A stretch of DNA of 56,739 nucleotides from Bacteroidota bacterium (GTDB lineage Bacteria; Bacteroidota; Bacteroidia; Chitinophagales; Saprospiraceae). The notes beneath the pieces are model-generated. The model was not told where the DNA came from. It saw nothing but the letters and a program-made list of their open reading frames with translations, and made no database searches. Positions 1-7,240 of this stretch are shown piece by piece (position 1 is the first letter of the stretch; every line of letters begins with the position of its first letter). The position numbers and the translations under genes were made by a program. The stretch is taken from NCBI GenBank assembly GCA_030147525.1, contig JASBVF010000041.1:1-56739 (forward strand), given 5' to 3'.

Positions 1-104
1 AACGTACTTGTCTATCCCCTGAGAATGAAATGTGATCGTTTTATTGACAGAATAATCGGCATTTGTGCTGGTCTTTGGAATTACAAACTCAGCTTGAACA
101 TCGC

Positions 105-482
105 TTGAAAATCAGCTACTTATGCCCCAACAAGTCTATTATTCATGCCCACTTTCTTGAATTGTATGGTGGTCTTCCCGGCATACGTGAGCCAGAAATG
201 CTGTCTTCTGCAATATCACGTCCCTTTCAAACTTTTGATGGAGAAGATTTATACCCAACCATAATTGATAAAGGGGCTGCCCTAATGGAAAATATTGTTC
301 GAAACCATCCATTCCTTGATGGGAATAAGCGGACTGGCTATGGCCTAATGGAATTGTTGTTCATGGAAAACGGCATCGAAATCAACGCCTCCGAAGACGA
401 AAAATACGATTTCGTAATTGCAGTGGCAGAAGGCCGGCTCGATTTTGACGGCATCAAAGCCTGGGTAACTACGCATACCTAA
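105..482 (+). CDS. doc: Doc/Fic-family toxin (death-on-curing type)
   Basis: A compact Fic-fold protein of about 125 residues. The Fic core motif HPFLDGNKRTG lies near residue 68 and matches the HxFx(D/N)GNKR consensus, and the upstream YGGLPGIRE segment is typical of the Doc subfamily. Doc toxins are known to phosphorylate elongation factor Tu; that activity is inferred here from family only. No ATG starts this frame. A TTG at 105 gives an N-terminus (MKISYLC) aligned with usual Doc starts; a TTG at 63 would add 14 unlikely residues. The TTG at 105 overlaps the TGA that closes another frame open from position 1, an arrangement suggesting translational coupling. A cognate Phd- or MazE-like antitoxin is expected upstream but the visible upstream frame resembles neither. 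Confidence 0.8.
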   Translation: MKISYLCPNKSIIHAHFLELYGGLPGIREPEMLSSAISRPFQTFDGEDLYPTIIDKGAALMENIVRNHPFLDGNKRTGYGLMELLFMENGIEINASEDEKYDFVIAVAEGRLDFDGIKAWVTTHT

Positions 483-507
483 AAACGTTCTCGGCAATTA
501 AGAAAAA

Positions 508-1206
508 ATGAAAAATACAATCTTGATAATAGGAATTCTGATTCTTTCAAGTTGTGGAAATGACAACGAAAAAAGAGTAATTCCGAATTTTCAGGAGAAA
601 CAACTAAGCTTTTTACATTTACGATTTGGATATGATAAATCGAGTAATTGGATAAAGAAGCGAGAGAATATTTTGATGCTTCACGAAACTTTCAAGAAAA
701 TCGGATACGAAAACCTAATAAGCAAAGAAGATTGGGAGAGTGATTGGAATTGGTGGTTAGATGTAAATAAAAGTCCAAAGAACTTGATAGATAGTCTTGA
801 ATTAACGTATTCAAACTTTCAAGAATCACCTAAATACTACCGTGAATTTTGGCATAGAAGAATCGAAGAAAAAAATGATGAAACAGTTTATAAAGTTGTA
901 AGAGAGATAAAGCAAATTATGATAGCCGATGAAGGAATTGAAGTGAATCAAGAAGCCGTAAACGACACTCTCTTTCAATTAATGTCTTTTGAATATCCAG
1001 AAAGAGAATTGACGGAAAATGAAATGGACTCCCTGCTTAAGTATTTAATTGAGATTGGGCTTCACAAATCGGCCTATAATTTAGTTAGTGGTGAAAATGT
1101 GCAAATTTGGAATGAAGGGTGGGATAAGAAAATAGTTGAAATATTGCCATTCTTGAATAAATCAGAAACTTATCAACGACCTTGGTTTGAAGATAATACA
1201 AAATGA
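508..1206 (+). CDS. Hypothetical lipoprotein, AT-rich
   Basis: A 232-residue protein with a short hydrophobic N-terminus ending in a lipobox (LSSC, Cys16), so it is probably a lipoprotein exported by Sec. The mature part is charged, rich in Glu, Lys, Trp and Asn, with no repeat or catalytic motif I recognise; it looks mostly helical. It lies 25 bp after the Doc-type gene on the same strand. Its base composition is clearly more AT-rich than the metabolic genes to the right, as is that of the toxin gene, which suggests the two form recently acquired accessory DNA. No function can be assigned. Confidence 0.7.
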   Translation: MKNTILIIGILILSSCGNDNEKRVIPNFQEKQLSFLHLRFGYDKSSNWIKKRENILMLHETFKKIGYENLISKEDWESDWNWWLDVNKSPKNLIDSLELTYSNFQESPKYYREFWHRRIEEKNDETVYKVVREIKQIMIADEGIEVNQEAVNDTLFQLMSFEYPERELTENEMDSLLKYLIEIGLHKSAYNLVSGENVQIWNEGWDKKIVEILPFLNKSETYQRPWFEDNTK

Positions 1207-1281
1207 AAAAAAAGCCGAAAACAAAATGTAGTTACCGATACACATGCCGCCTAACTGGTAGCACGTCAGCTACACAGACCG

Positions 1282-2049
1282 CTACTCTTTCTTACTCCCC
1301 GCAATCGTAATCCCCAGCCCCCCGTCAATCCTTATCGCCTGGCCGGTAAAAAAACGGCCATTTTCACCCGCCAGAAAAAGGATGAGTTCCGCCACTTCCT
1401 CCGGCGTGCCGATGCGTTTTACGAGGTGCATGTCCACACATTCCTGATAGACCGCTTCCGGGTCGGGTGAAAGCTCGAATGCCGACCGCAGCATGGGCGT
1501 GTCAATGGTACCTGGACAGACGGCGACGCAGCGGATTTCCGGGCCATAGTCCACAGCGATGCTGCGGGTGAGGCCCAGCAGGGCTGTTTTGGAGGTGACG
1601 TAGGGCGCCACCGTTTGCTGACTGATGAACGCCTGCACGCTTGACACATTAACGACCACGCCCCCGCCTTGTTTTTGCATGGGTGGAATAGCGTGTTTGG
1701 CGCACAAAAAAGCGCTTTTCAGGTTGACGTTCATCACCAAATCCCACTCCTCCTCGCTGGTTTCGGTCACGGTGGAGTACCGTTGGATGCCCGCATTGTT
1801 AACCAAAACATCAATACCGCCGAAGGTTTGGGCGGCTTGTTCCATCGCTTTTTTTACAGCAGCTTCTTTCGAAACATCGCACTGGATGAACAGCGCCCGC
1901 TCGCCCAGTTCCGCCGCCAGGGCCTGCCCCAGCGGGTCGGTATCGAGGATGACGACATTGGCGTTTTCCCGGTAAAATGCACGGCTGCAAGCACCGCCAA
2001 TTCCCTTGGCGCCGCCGGTGATGAGTACGGTTTTGTTTTTGAAAGACAT
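1282..2049 (-). CDS. Short-chain dehydrogenase/reductase (SDR)
   Basis: A classical SDR of 255 residues with complete motifs: the nucleotide-binding TGGAKGIGG near residues 11-19, NNAG near 86, the catalytic Ser in VNVSSVQAF, the YVTSK catalytic Tyr/Lys pair and the PGTIDTPM segment after it. An Asp (VVILDTD) at the end of beta-2 suggests NAD rather than NADP preference. Members of this family oxidise sugars, sugar acids or polyols. Its place near an SMP-30 lactonase, an aldose-epimerase-like protein and a mannonate dehydratase makes a sugar or sugar-acid dehydrogenase likely, but the substrate cannot be read from sequence. Upstream of its start lies a GCTTTTGGCTGTTA direct repeat. Confidence 0.9.
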   Translation of the reverse strand: MSFKNKTVLITGGAKGIGGACSRAFYRENANVVILDTDPLGQALAAELGERALFIQCDVSKEAAVKKAMEQAAQTFGGIDVLVNNAGIQRYSTVTETSEEEWDLVMNVNLKSAFLCAKHAIPPMQKQGGGVVVNVSSVQAFISQQTVAPYVTSKTALLGLTRSIAVDYGPEIRCVAVCPGTIDTPMLRSAFELSPDPEAVYQECVDMHLVKRIGTPEEVAELILFLAGENGRFFTGQAIRIDGGLGITIAGSKKE

Positions 2050-2056
2050 TTTTTAT

Positions 2057-2112
2057 GCTTTTGGCTGTTAGCTTTTGGCTGTTAGCCCGGCCTTATAAAG
2101 CCAATTGCTAAC
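2057..2112. repeat. Word repeat GCTTTTGGCTGTTA x2 with partial inverted arm
   Basis: A 14-base word occurs twice head to tail at 2057-2084, directly upstream of the SDR start codon. A loosely complementary segment (AGCCAATTGCTAAC) follows about 15 bases later. The same word family forms a clean hairpin at 50337-50365, upstream of proB, which supports treating both as members of one repeat class. Confidence 0.6.
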
Positions 2113-2250
2113 GTTTAAGGGGTTGCGATGACGAGTAAAATTATCACAACCGTCATTCGGTAAACTGAATTCCACATTTCACATAAGGGTCTTCAAAGAG
2201 CGGAATCCTGCTATTTCATTCGCCTTGAACAAGAGATAATTTGTACTCGG

Positions 2251-2697
2251 TCAATCAGATAATGCTTTTTGAAGGTTAGGAAAAGTATTGTCAATTGTTG
2301 CATCGTCTATTTTGTTGTCATGGTTATTGTCGCCATATTCCAGTCCAACCACAATAAGCCCTGAAATATCATTCTTCTGATTTTTGGTCAGGCCATTGGT
2401 TAATTTTATGAATTCCTGTTCTCCCATTTTATGGATTATTTGTGTCAAAATATAACCAAGGTCGTAGCAACCATCCGCTGTACCACACCAAAACTCAGTT
2501 AACTGAATTAGAACGCTTTGGTCTTTGTCAAGAGTCCGTTTGATTATGCCGCAAAGGCGCTTATTTGCTGAGTAGTCCTGATTTTCATAAAGTGTGTTGC
2601 CAATAATCACGCCGTCAACATTGGTTTGTTTACATGAAGTCAATGCCAATAAGGCCAAAAAAACTATATTGAAACCAATGTTCTGTATTGTCAGCAT
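2251..2697 (-). CDS. Hypothetical lipoprotein
   Basis: A 148-residue protein with a hydrophobic leader and lipobox LTSC (Cys22), predicted to be lipidated and exported. The mature part has several Cys residues (RLCGII, FWCGTADGCYDLGY), compatible with internal disulfides, and an acidic Asn/Asp-rich tail (DNNHDNKIDD). I do not recognise the family. It is AT-richer than its neighbours and lies between the SDR and the SMP-30 gene, all on the minus strand but with large gaps, so it is probably its own transcription unit. Confidence 0.6.
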   Translation of the reverse strand: MLTIQNIGFNIVFLALLALTSCKQTNVDGVIIGNTLYENQDYSANKRLCGIIKRTLDKDQSVLIQLTEFWCGTADGCYDLGYILTQIIHKMGEQEFIKLTNGLTKNQKNDISGLIVVGLEYGDNNHDNKIDDATIDNTFPNLQKALSD

Positions 2698-2731
2698 AAC
2701 CCATGTTTTATGATTTCTGGTATCTTAAAGC

Positions 2732-3586
2732 TTACAGATGCAAATGCGACGGCAACGCCAGTCCCTTTACCCCTGCATCAATCTTCGTGATGTGCCACCG
2801 GCCGAGATTGGCAGCAAAAAGCTGGTCGAGGTGCGGGCCGCCGAAGGCGATGTTCGTGGGGTTGGACAGCGTGTGTGCCTCCCAGTCGTCGATAAAAACG
2901 GTCGTGTCTCCGCCGGGGGTGACTTTGAAAATCTTGTTCGGGGCATAGCATGATACGTACAGATTGCCATCGGCGTCGAAGGCCAGCCCGTCGGGCACGG
3001 TTTCCGGCAGGGTGCAAACCAGCGACCGCTCCCCTGCCCTGCCGTCCGGCAAAATCGCTATCCGCTCCACGCCGGGCAGGAAGGAAGTGGCCACGTAGAG
3101 GTGTTTTTCACCCGGCCCCATCGCCATACCATTGGCAAAATTGAGCGGTTCACGATTCCAGATTTCACCTTTACCATCGGGCGAAAATTTCAACACCTTG
3201 CCGTTCACCTCCCGGAATGCACCGCTCTCGCTGACGTACAAATTGCCCGTTTTATCAAAAACCGCATAGTTAGGAATGTTGAATTGGTGGCCGCCAGCGC
3301 CGTCGGCGAATTTGGAAAGTTGCAGCGAAGGCAGGTCGAGCTTCCACAAGCATTTTTTACCTAAATCGCAGATAGCCAGCCACTTGGCGCCGGGACTTAA
3401 CGCCAGTCCGAGAATAAAACCGCCCGTATTGGCGACTTCCTCGACCGTTTTTCCATCGGGTGAAATGCGGTAAATCTGTCCGGCCTCTCCCCCGGCCCAA
3501 ACGGTGCCGTCGGGGTGGCAGGCGACACATTCGGGATGGTCGAGGCCCTCAGCGAATACGGTTGATTTTGATAGAAGTGAATGCAT
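2732..3586 (-). CDS. SMP-30/gluconolactonase-like beta-propeller protein
   Basis: A 284-residue six-bladed propeller protein of the SMP-30/gluconolactonase/LRE-like family (motifs LDHPECVACHPDGTVWAG, PDGLAFDADGNLYVSCY). Such enzymes usually hydrolyse sugar lactones with a bound divalent metal. No signal peptide is seen with this start. The reading frame stays open for 29 more codons into the preceding intergenic hairpin, giving a Thr/Lys/His/Cys-rich tail typical of repeat translation; I therefore start at the ATG at 3586. It is last in a minus-strand set after the mannonate dehydratase and the aldose-epimerase-like gene. Next to a mannonate dehydratase, a mannono- or related aldonolactonase is the natural guess. 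Confidence 0.85.
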   Translation of the reverse strand: MHSLLSKSTVFAEGLDHPECVACHPDGTVWAGGEAGQIYRISPDGKTVEEVANTGGFILGLALSPGAKWLAICDLGKKCLWKLDLPSLQLSKFADGAGGHQFNIPNYAVFDKTGNLYVSESGAFREVNGKVLKFSPDGKGEIWNREPLNFANGMAMGPGEKHLYVATSFLPGVERIAILPDGRAGERSLVCTLPETVPDGLAFDADGNLYVSCYAPNKIFKVTPGGDTTVFIDDWEAHTLSNPTNIAFGGPHLDQLFAANLGRWHITKIDAGVKGLALPSHLHL

Positions 3587-3676
3587 TTTGTGTGTTTGTG
3601 TTTTTATGTGTTTGGGTGTTTGTGGGGGTGTTTCACTTCGCAAACACCCAAACACACAAACACGCAAACACATGTT
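3587..3676. repeat. C-free-arm hairpin, TGTTTGGG word family
   Basis: This fills the whole gap between the stop codon of the epimerase-like gene and the ATG of the SMP-30 gene. The left arm (3587-3633) contains only G, T and one A. The right arm (3641-3673) is an A/C-rich complement. The 15 bases of each arm nearest the loop (GTGTTTGGGTGTTTG and its complement) pair perfectly; pairing becomes imperfect further out. It occurs between co-directional genes of one apparent operon. Confidence 0.85.
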
Positions 3677-4711
3677 TTAAAAATCTCCTTCGAAGGCGCT
3701 GGCTTCCAGTTTCGTTTCCACGACTTCGCCAGCCGCAAGGCGCAGCCAGTCGCCTTCCTCGATGGCCTTTTCCGGGTCAGGCCGCCAGCGGCTGGTCCAG
3801 GGTTCGAGGGCCACGGCGTAGGCGCTACCCCACCACGGGGCGTCCTGGGTGGCGTAGCGCTCCTGCCAATACAAGACGTGCCTGAAAACCCGGGCGTCCC
3901 AACGGACGGCAAAACCGACGTTTTTTTCCTCATTTTTCAAGGCATAAAAAGCCTGCTCGTCAAAACCGGAGAGGTAGGCCAATTCGCTGTAAGGCGCTGT
4001 CGACTCCGGCGGCACGATGCTGGCGTCGACTTCTTTTCCATTGATATTCAGGGCCTTGGGGAAATCGCTCTCCACGCCGGGCTGCCACCGTCGTTTAGGT
4101 GGCATGAGCGGCTCCGCCACAAAACGGCGGGCATTGGTCGTGATTTTTGCGCCTTCTTTTAAAAAAGGAAGGCCAAAAGCAATGTGATGCCCCCAAACCA
4201 CGTCGAGGTGCGTGGCGGACTCGTTCGTCAGTTTTTCTTCGATAAAAAGCGTGGCTTTGCCTGCCTCCAGACTCAGCGTTTTTTCAATCAAAATGGGCAT
4301 TCGCAGCGGACGGGTCCAGAGTTTCACCGAAACCCTCCCCGGCGAATTTTCAAGGATGGCATGCTTCCAGGGCGTGAGCGACACCTCGCCGTGCTGCCCC
4401 AGCGATGCGCCCCGGTAGTTGAAGCCGGGGCTGTTCGGTAAAATCTCCTGCCAGCCGCCGTAGTAGTAATCCTCAAACTGGTTGGGCGTGTCCCGCATCT
4501 GCGAAAAATCCATGTTGGGGTTGAGGATGCCCTTTTGCAAACGGAGCATGAAATCCACGTCCTTCGGCTTGTACCGGAACTCAAAAATATCGCTGCCCCG
4601 TCCTGCCAGTATGCCGATGCGCAGGTAGTCGTTTTCCATCCAAACGACGTTCATGCCCTTGAGCGTCCAGTCGTCGGAGATGGTGCATTTGCCGGTAGGG
4701 AAAGGTATCAT
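3677..4711 (-). CDS. Aldose 1-epimerase-like (DUF4432-type) protein
   Basis: A 344-residue cytoplasmic protein with no signal peptide that resembles the galactose-mutarotase fold family (DUF4432/aldose-epimerase-like). Visible family features are a His-rich strand (VVWGHHIAFGLPFL) near the middle and an ALEPWTS segment containing the Glu that would act as base in mutarotases. The family handles sugar anomers or bound sugars in catabolic clusters; the exact reaction is often unknown. It sits between the mannonate dehydratase and the SMP-30 lactonase on the same strand, separated from each by a hairpin repeat. A role in presenting the right sugar anomer to a dehydrogenase is an inference. Confidence 0.75.
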   Translation of the reverse strand: MIPFPTGKCTISDDWTLKGMNVVWMENDYLRIGILAGRGSDIFEFRYKPKDVDFMLRLQKGILNPNMDFSQMRDTPNQFEDYYYGGWQEILPNSPGFNYRGASLGQHGEVSLTPWKHAILENSPGRVSVKLWTRPLRMPILIEKTLSLEAGKATLFIEEKLTNESATHLDVVWGHHIAFGLPFLKEGAKITTNARRFVAEPLMPPKRRWQPGVESDFPKALNINGKEVDASIVPPESTAPYSELAYLSGFDEQAFYALKNEEKNVGFAVRWDARVFRHVLYWQERYATQDAPWWGSAYAVALEPWTSRWRPDPEKAIEEGDWLRLAAGEVVETKLEASAFEGDF

Positions 4712-4805
4712 AATTGAAATTGAGAAATTGGAAATTGAGAAATTAGGAAATTAGGAAATTTTCGAGCACTGGCCAATTTCTCAATTTCTAATTTCCAATT
4801 TCTAA
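4712..4805. repeat. C-free-arm hairpin, GAAATTAG word family
   Basis: The left arm (4712-4762) consists of reiterated GAAATT(G/A)(G/A) words without any C; the right arm (4775-4805) is the complementary TTTC/AATT series. Pairing is imperfect because the word registers differ. The right arm overlaps the last codons of the mannonate dehydratase, including its TAG stop at 4788-4790, so the protein ends in repeat-encoded residues (LEIGN). Confidence 0.85.
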
Positions 4806-5864
4806 TGTTTGCAACACCCCCCGCATATACCCCAGCGCATACGCCTTCCCGGCATGCCAGGGAGCGCCGCAGTTCATTTCGGGCGTGTGGTCGGGGATGA
4901 TGACGCCGTCGTAGTGGTTTTTTTTCAAAATGCGCAGCGCCCGCACCATGTCGATGTCGCCCTCGTCCACGAAGGCTTCCCGGTAGTGGGGCACTTTCCC
5001 GACGACGTTGCGGAAATGGATGTAGCCGATGTTCCCGGCGGCGGAGTGCTTGTCGAGCAGGGCGTAGAGGTCGCCTTCCGGCATTTCCTGCAGGGTGCCC
5101 ATGCAAAACTCGAAGCCATTGGCGGGGCTATCGGACACGGTGAGGAGTTTTTCATACTCCCCAAAACTGTGAAACAGCCGGGCCGTTTGCCGCATTTCCG
5201 GCAGCGGCGGGTCGTCGGGATGGGCGACCAGGCGCACGCCGCACTCCTCGGCCACGGGCAGCATTTCACCCAAAAACCAACGGAGCCGCTGCCACATCTC
5301 CTCCCTCGACACCGGGCCGACCGTGCCTGCCGGGGCCGCCGTGTCGTAGGTCATGTTCCAGGCCATGCCGTTGGGAATGGCGGCCTGCGCATCGATTTTT
5401 TCTTCATCAAAAACCACAGACATGGCCTCGCCCCGGCCCACGGGCGCTGGCGTCCAGCCCCACACCCCGGCCAGGCTGAAGTAGTAGCCCATGATGGGAA
5501 TGCCCGCCTTGCCGATGTTGCGGAGCATCATTTTCAAATCCTCCATTTGCTGCTTTTTCTGCGGGCCGTCGAGCAGGATGTCGTACCAGTGGGCAGGGTC
5601 GAAGTTCTCGATGGCGGCCCAGGTGAGGCCGTGCGACTCGATTTGTTTTTTCAGGGCAAGCAGGTCGTCGAGCTGCCAGAGCTTGCCCTCGTTGGGGGTG
5701 ACGCCCCAGCCGCCGAGGTAGTTTTGGGTGAGGGTCGGGCTGTCGCCGCCTTTCACATAATCCACCAGTTGCACGACGATGTGGGTGGCGCCGCATTGTT
5801 TTGCGAAGCGGAAATTGCTGTCGTTCAACAAGCTTTTGTAGAGTCCGAGGCCGAGTTTTATCAT
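4788..5864 (-). CDS. uxuA: Mannonate dehydratase (UxuA family)
   Basis: A 358-residue TIM-barrel enzyme expected to convert D-mannonate to 2-keto-3-deoxy-D-gluconate with a divalent metal (EC 4.2.1.8). Family marks include the metal-site segment RLVAHPDDPP near residue 217, ENFDPAHW near 85, GYIHFRNV and IIPDHTPEM near the C-terminus. The length is slightly short of Escherichia coli UxuA (394). I start at the ATG at 5864 (MIKLGLGLYK); the frame extends 24 codons further, but a TACCTTTG promoter box ends only five bases before this ATG. It heads a minus-strand set with the epimerase-like and SMP-30 genes and is divergent from the DUF4185-like genes. In context it points to oxidative breakdown of mannose or to uronate use. 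Confidence 0.88.
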   Translation of the reverse strand: MIKLGLGLYKSLLNDSNFRFAKQCGATHIVVQLVDYVKGGDSPTLTQNYLGGWGVTPNEGKLWQLDDLLALKKQIESHGLTWAAIENFDPAHWYDILLDGPQKKQQMEDLKMMLRNIGKAGIPIMGYYFSLAGVWGWTPAPVGRGEAMSVVFDEEKIDAQAAIPNGMAWNMTYDTAAPAGTVGPVSREEMWQRLRWFLGEMLPVAEECGVRLVAHPDDPPLPEMRQTARLFHSFGEYEKLLTVSDSPANGFEFCMGTLQEMPEGDLYALLDKHSAAGNIGYIHFRNVVGKVPHYREAFVDEGDIDMVRALRILKKNHYDGVIIPDHTPEMNCGAPWHAGKAYALGYMRGVLQTLEIGN

Positions 5865-5869
5865 GGTTT

Positions 5870-5877
5870 CAAAGGTA
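5870..5877 (-). promoter_or_regulatory. Bacteroidota -7 box TACCTTTG for uxuA
   Basis: Read on the minus strand this is a perfect TAnnTTTG box. It ends five bases before the uxuA ATG, so transcription would begin at or very near the start codon, implying a leaderless or nearly leaderless message. The -33 element is unclear (a TTGG about 17 bases upstream). Confidence 0.5.
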
Positions 5878-5923
5878 AAACTAATGACCAAAAACCAACG
5901 GAAAGCAGGCATGTATTTTTCAC

Positions 5924-5937
5924 TATGTTCAAACAAA
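5924..5937. promoter_or_regulatory. Candidate GntR/HutC operator, degenerate copy
   Basis: TATGTTCAAACAAA matches the perfect palindrome TATGTTTAAACATA found at the GntR promoter at 12 of 14 positions. It lies in the divergent spacer between uxuA and the first DUF4185-like gene, just upstream of the plus-strand -7 box. Location and similarity suggest the same regulator binds both places; the two mismatches keep this tentative. Confidence 0.4.
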
Positions 5938-5942
5938 TGGTC

Positions 5943-5950
5943 TATCTTTG
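5943..5950 (+). promoter_or_regulatory. Bacteroidota -7 box TATCTTTG
   Basis: A perfect TAnnTTTG box, 18 bases before the ATG at 5969 of the DUF4185-like lipoprotein gene. A T-run at 5916-5920 could serve as a weak -33 element. The box overlaps the TTG that opens the longest version of the reading frame, which argues for the later ATG. Confidence 0.55.
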
Positions 5951-5968
5951 GCGAAAGTGATTTTTACC

Positions 5969-7129
5969 ATGACCAACCGCCATCCAATGTTCCTTTTTTT
6001 CAAATTCACCCTGCTGCCCCTGTTGGTGAGCACCACCCTGCTCACCGCCTGCAAGGACGAAACCGACGACTTCACCTCCAGCAATTTTTATCCCATCGAC
6101 CCCACCGAGCAAGACCCCGGCACACCCGGCGATACCACCGTCATCACCACGCCCGATACTTGCTGGAAGGCGCCCATTTCCGTGAAACATGCCGCCGACT
6201 TCAACCAGCTTTTCACCCGCTTCAGCGGCTGGACGGGCGGCGACGCCACCTACTCCGTCCCGCTGCCCGACGGGCGCACGCTGTGGCTCTTTGGCGACAG
6301 CTTCATCGGAACGGTGAACCCGAACCGTACCCGCCCGCCCGGCGCTTTTCACCGGAATGCCTTCGTGGTGCAGGACGGCGACGACCTGACGACCCTCACA
6401 GGCGCCGCTTCCGCCTACCTCGAACCGGCGGATGCAGGCTGGTGGTACTGGCCGGGCCACGGCATGGCGCATGGCGATACCCTACAGGTGGTGATGTTCG
6501 GGTTCAAATCAAGCGGGGTTGGCGGGATGTGGGATTTTGACTATGCCAGCGTGGACGTCGTGACCTTCCTGCTGCCGGATTTCACGGTGGTTTCCGTGGA
6601 GCGAAAAGTGACCGACCCGCCCGTCAACTACGGCGCCTGCCTGCTGGAAGACGGCGGTTTTACCTATATCTACGGCATGGAAAAGGTGGGTTTTCAAAAA
6701 TTCCTCCACGTGGCACGAGTGACCGGCCACGACCTGAACGGCGAGTGGGAGTATTTCACCGGCACCGACTGGACGACCGACCCCGCCGCCAGCGCTCGGG
6801 TTTTTGCCAATGTTTCGGATGAATTCACCGTGTTCAAACACGACAACCGCTTTTATTTGCTGACGCAACACCATATTCTGGGCGGTGAAATTTACCTCTA
6901 CGACTCCGACCAACCGGCCATCGGTTTTGACCGAAAGCGGACGCTGTACTGCACGCCGCAAAGCAACCAGGGCAACCTTTTCACCTACAATGCTTTTGCC
7001 CACACGCAGTTTTCCGGCAACGGCGAACTGCTCGTGTCGTACAACGTGAACAGCTCCGTTTTTGCCGATTTGTTTAAAAATGCGGACAATTACCGGCCCT
7101 TCTTCGTTCGGGTGAAGGGGTGGGAATGA
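5969..7129 (+). CDS. DUF4185/DUF5005-like propeller lipoprotein, copy 1
   Basis: A 386-residue protein with a signal sequence and lipobox LLTAC, so an outer-membrane or periplasmic lipoprotein. The mature part resembles five-bladed beta-propeller domains of the DUF4185/DUF5005 type, seen in the blade motifs LWLFGDSFIG, GWWYWPGHG and YNAFAHTQFSGNGELLVSYN. These domains are often found beside polysaccharide utilisation loci and may be glycan-binding or glycosidase-like; the activity is unproven. I start at the ATG at 5969, because a promoter box covers the upstream TTG. A second ATG at 5987 is possible. Copy 2 follows after a hairpin; the two share the YNAxAHxxxSxxGELLxSYN motif and look like an old duplication. 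Confidence 0.8.
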   Translation: MTNRHPMFLFFKFTLLPLLVSTTLLTACKDETDDFTSSNFYPIDPTEQDPGTPGDTTVITTPDTCWKAPISVKHAADFNQLFTRFSGWTGGDATYSVPLPDGRTLWLFGDSFIGTVNPNRTRPPGAFHRNAFVVQDGDDLTTLTGAASAYLEPADAGWWYWPGHGMAHGDTLQVVMFGFKSSGVGGMWDFDYASVDVVTFLLPDFTVVSVERKVTDPPVNYGACLLEDGGFTYIYGMEKVGFQKFLHVARVTGHDLNGEWEYFTGTDWTTDPAASARVFANVSDEFTVFKHDNRFYLLTQHHILGGEIYLYDSDQPAIGFDRKRTLYCTPQSNQGNLFTYNAFAHTQFSGNGELLVSYNVNSSVFADLFKNADNYRPFFVRVKGWE

Positions 7130-7223
7130 AAAAAGGTTTGAGGAGTTTGATTTGTTTGAGGAGTTTGATTTGTTGAGGAACAACGTCTCTAACCCCTCAA
7201 ACAAATCAAACTCCTCAAACAAA
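7130..7223. repeat. C-free-arm hairpin, TTTGAGGAGTTTGA word family
   Basis: An 18-base word (TTTGAGGAGTTTGATTTG) occurs twice at 7137-7172. The stretch 7121-7180, reaching back into the last codons of the preceding gene, contains no C. The right arm (7192-7223) pairs with 7151-7178, with a single-base offset. It lies between the two co-directional DUF4185-like genes. Confidence 0.85.
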
Positions 7224-7240
7224 ATAAATCACACAAAACA

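Noticed and set aside
1-108. Frame 1 open from the window edge to a TGA at 106-108, as a partial antitoxin gene
   Set aside because: Only about 35 residues are visible and they match no known antitoxin; kept as a finding about coupling, not annotated as a gene.
1246-2125. GCCTAAC and GCTAACGTTT sequences resembling integron attC core sites near AT-rich genes
   Set aside because: No partner GTTRRRY at a proper distance and no foldable attC structure could be found.
3604-3933. Thr/His/Lys-rich N-terminal extensions of several frames (SMP-30, manA, GH92 and shadow frames)
   Set aside because: They are translations of the G/T-A/C repeat arms, which lack stop codons; conserved starts lie downstream, except for manA.
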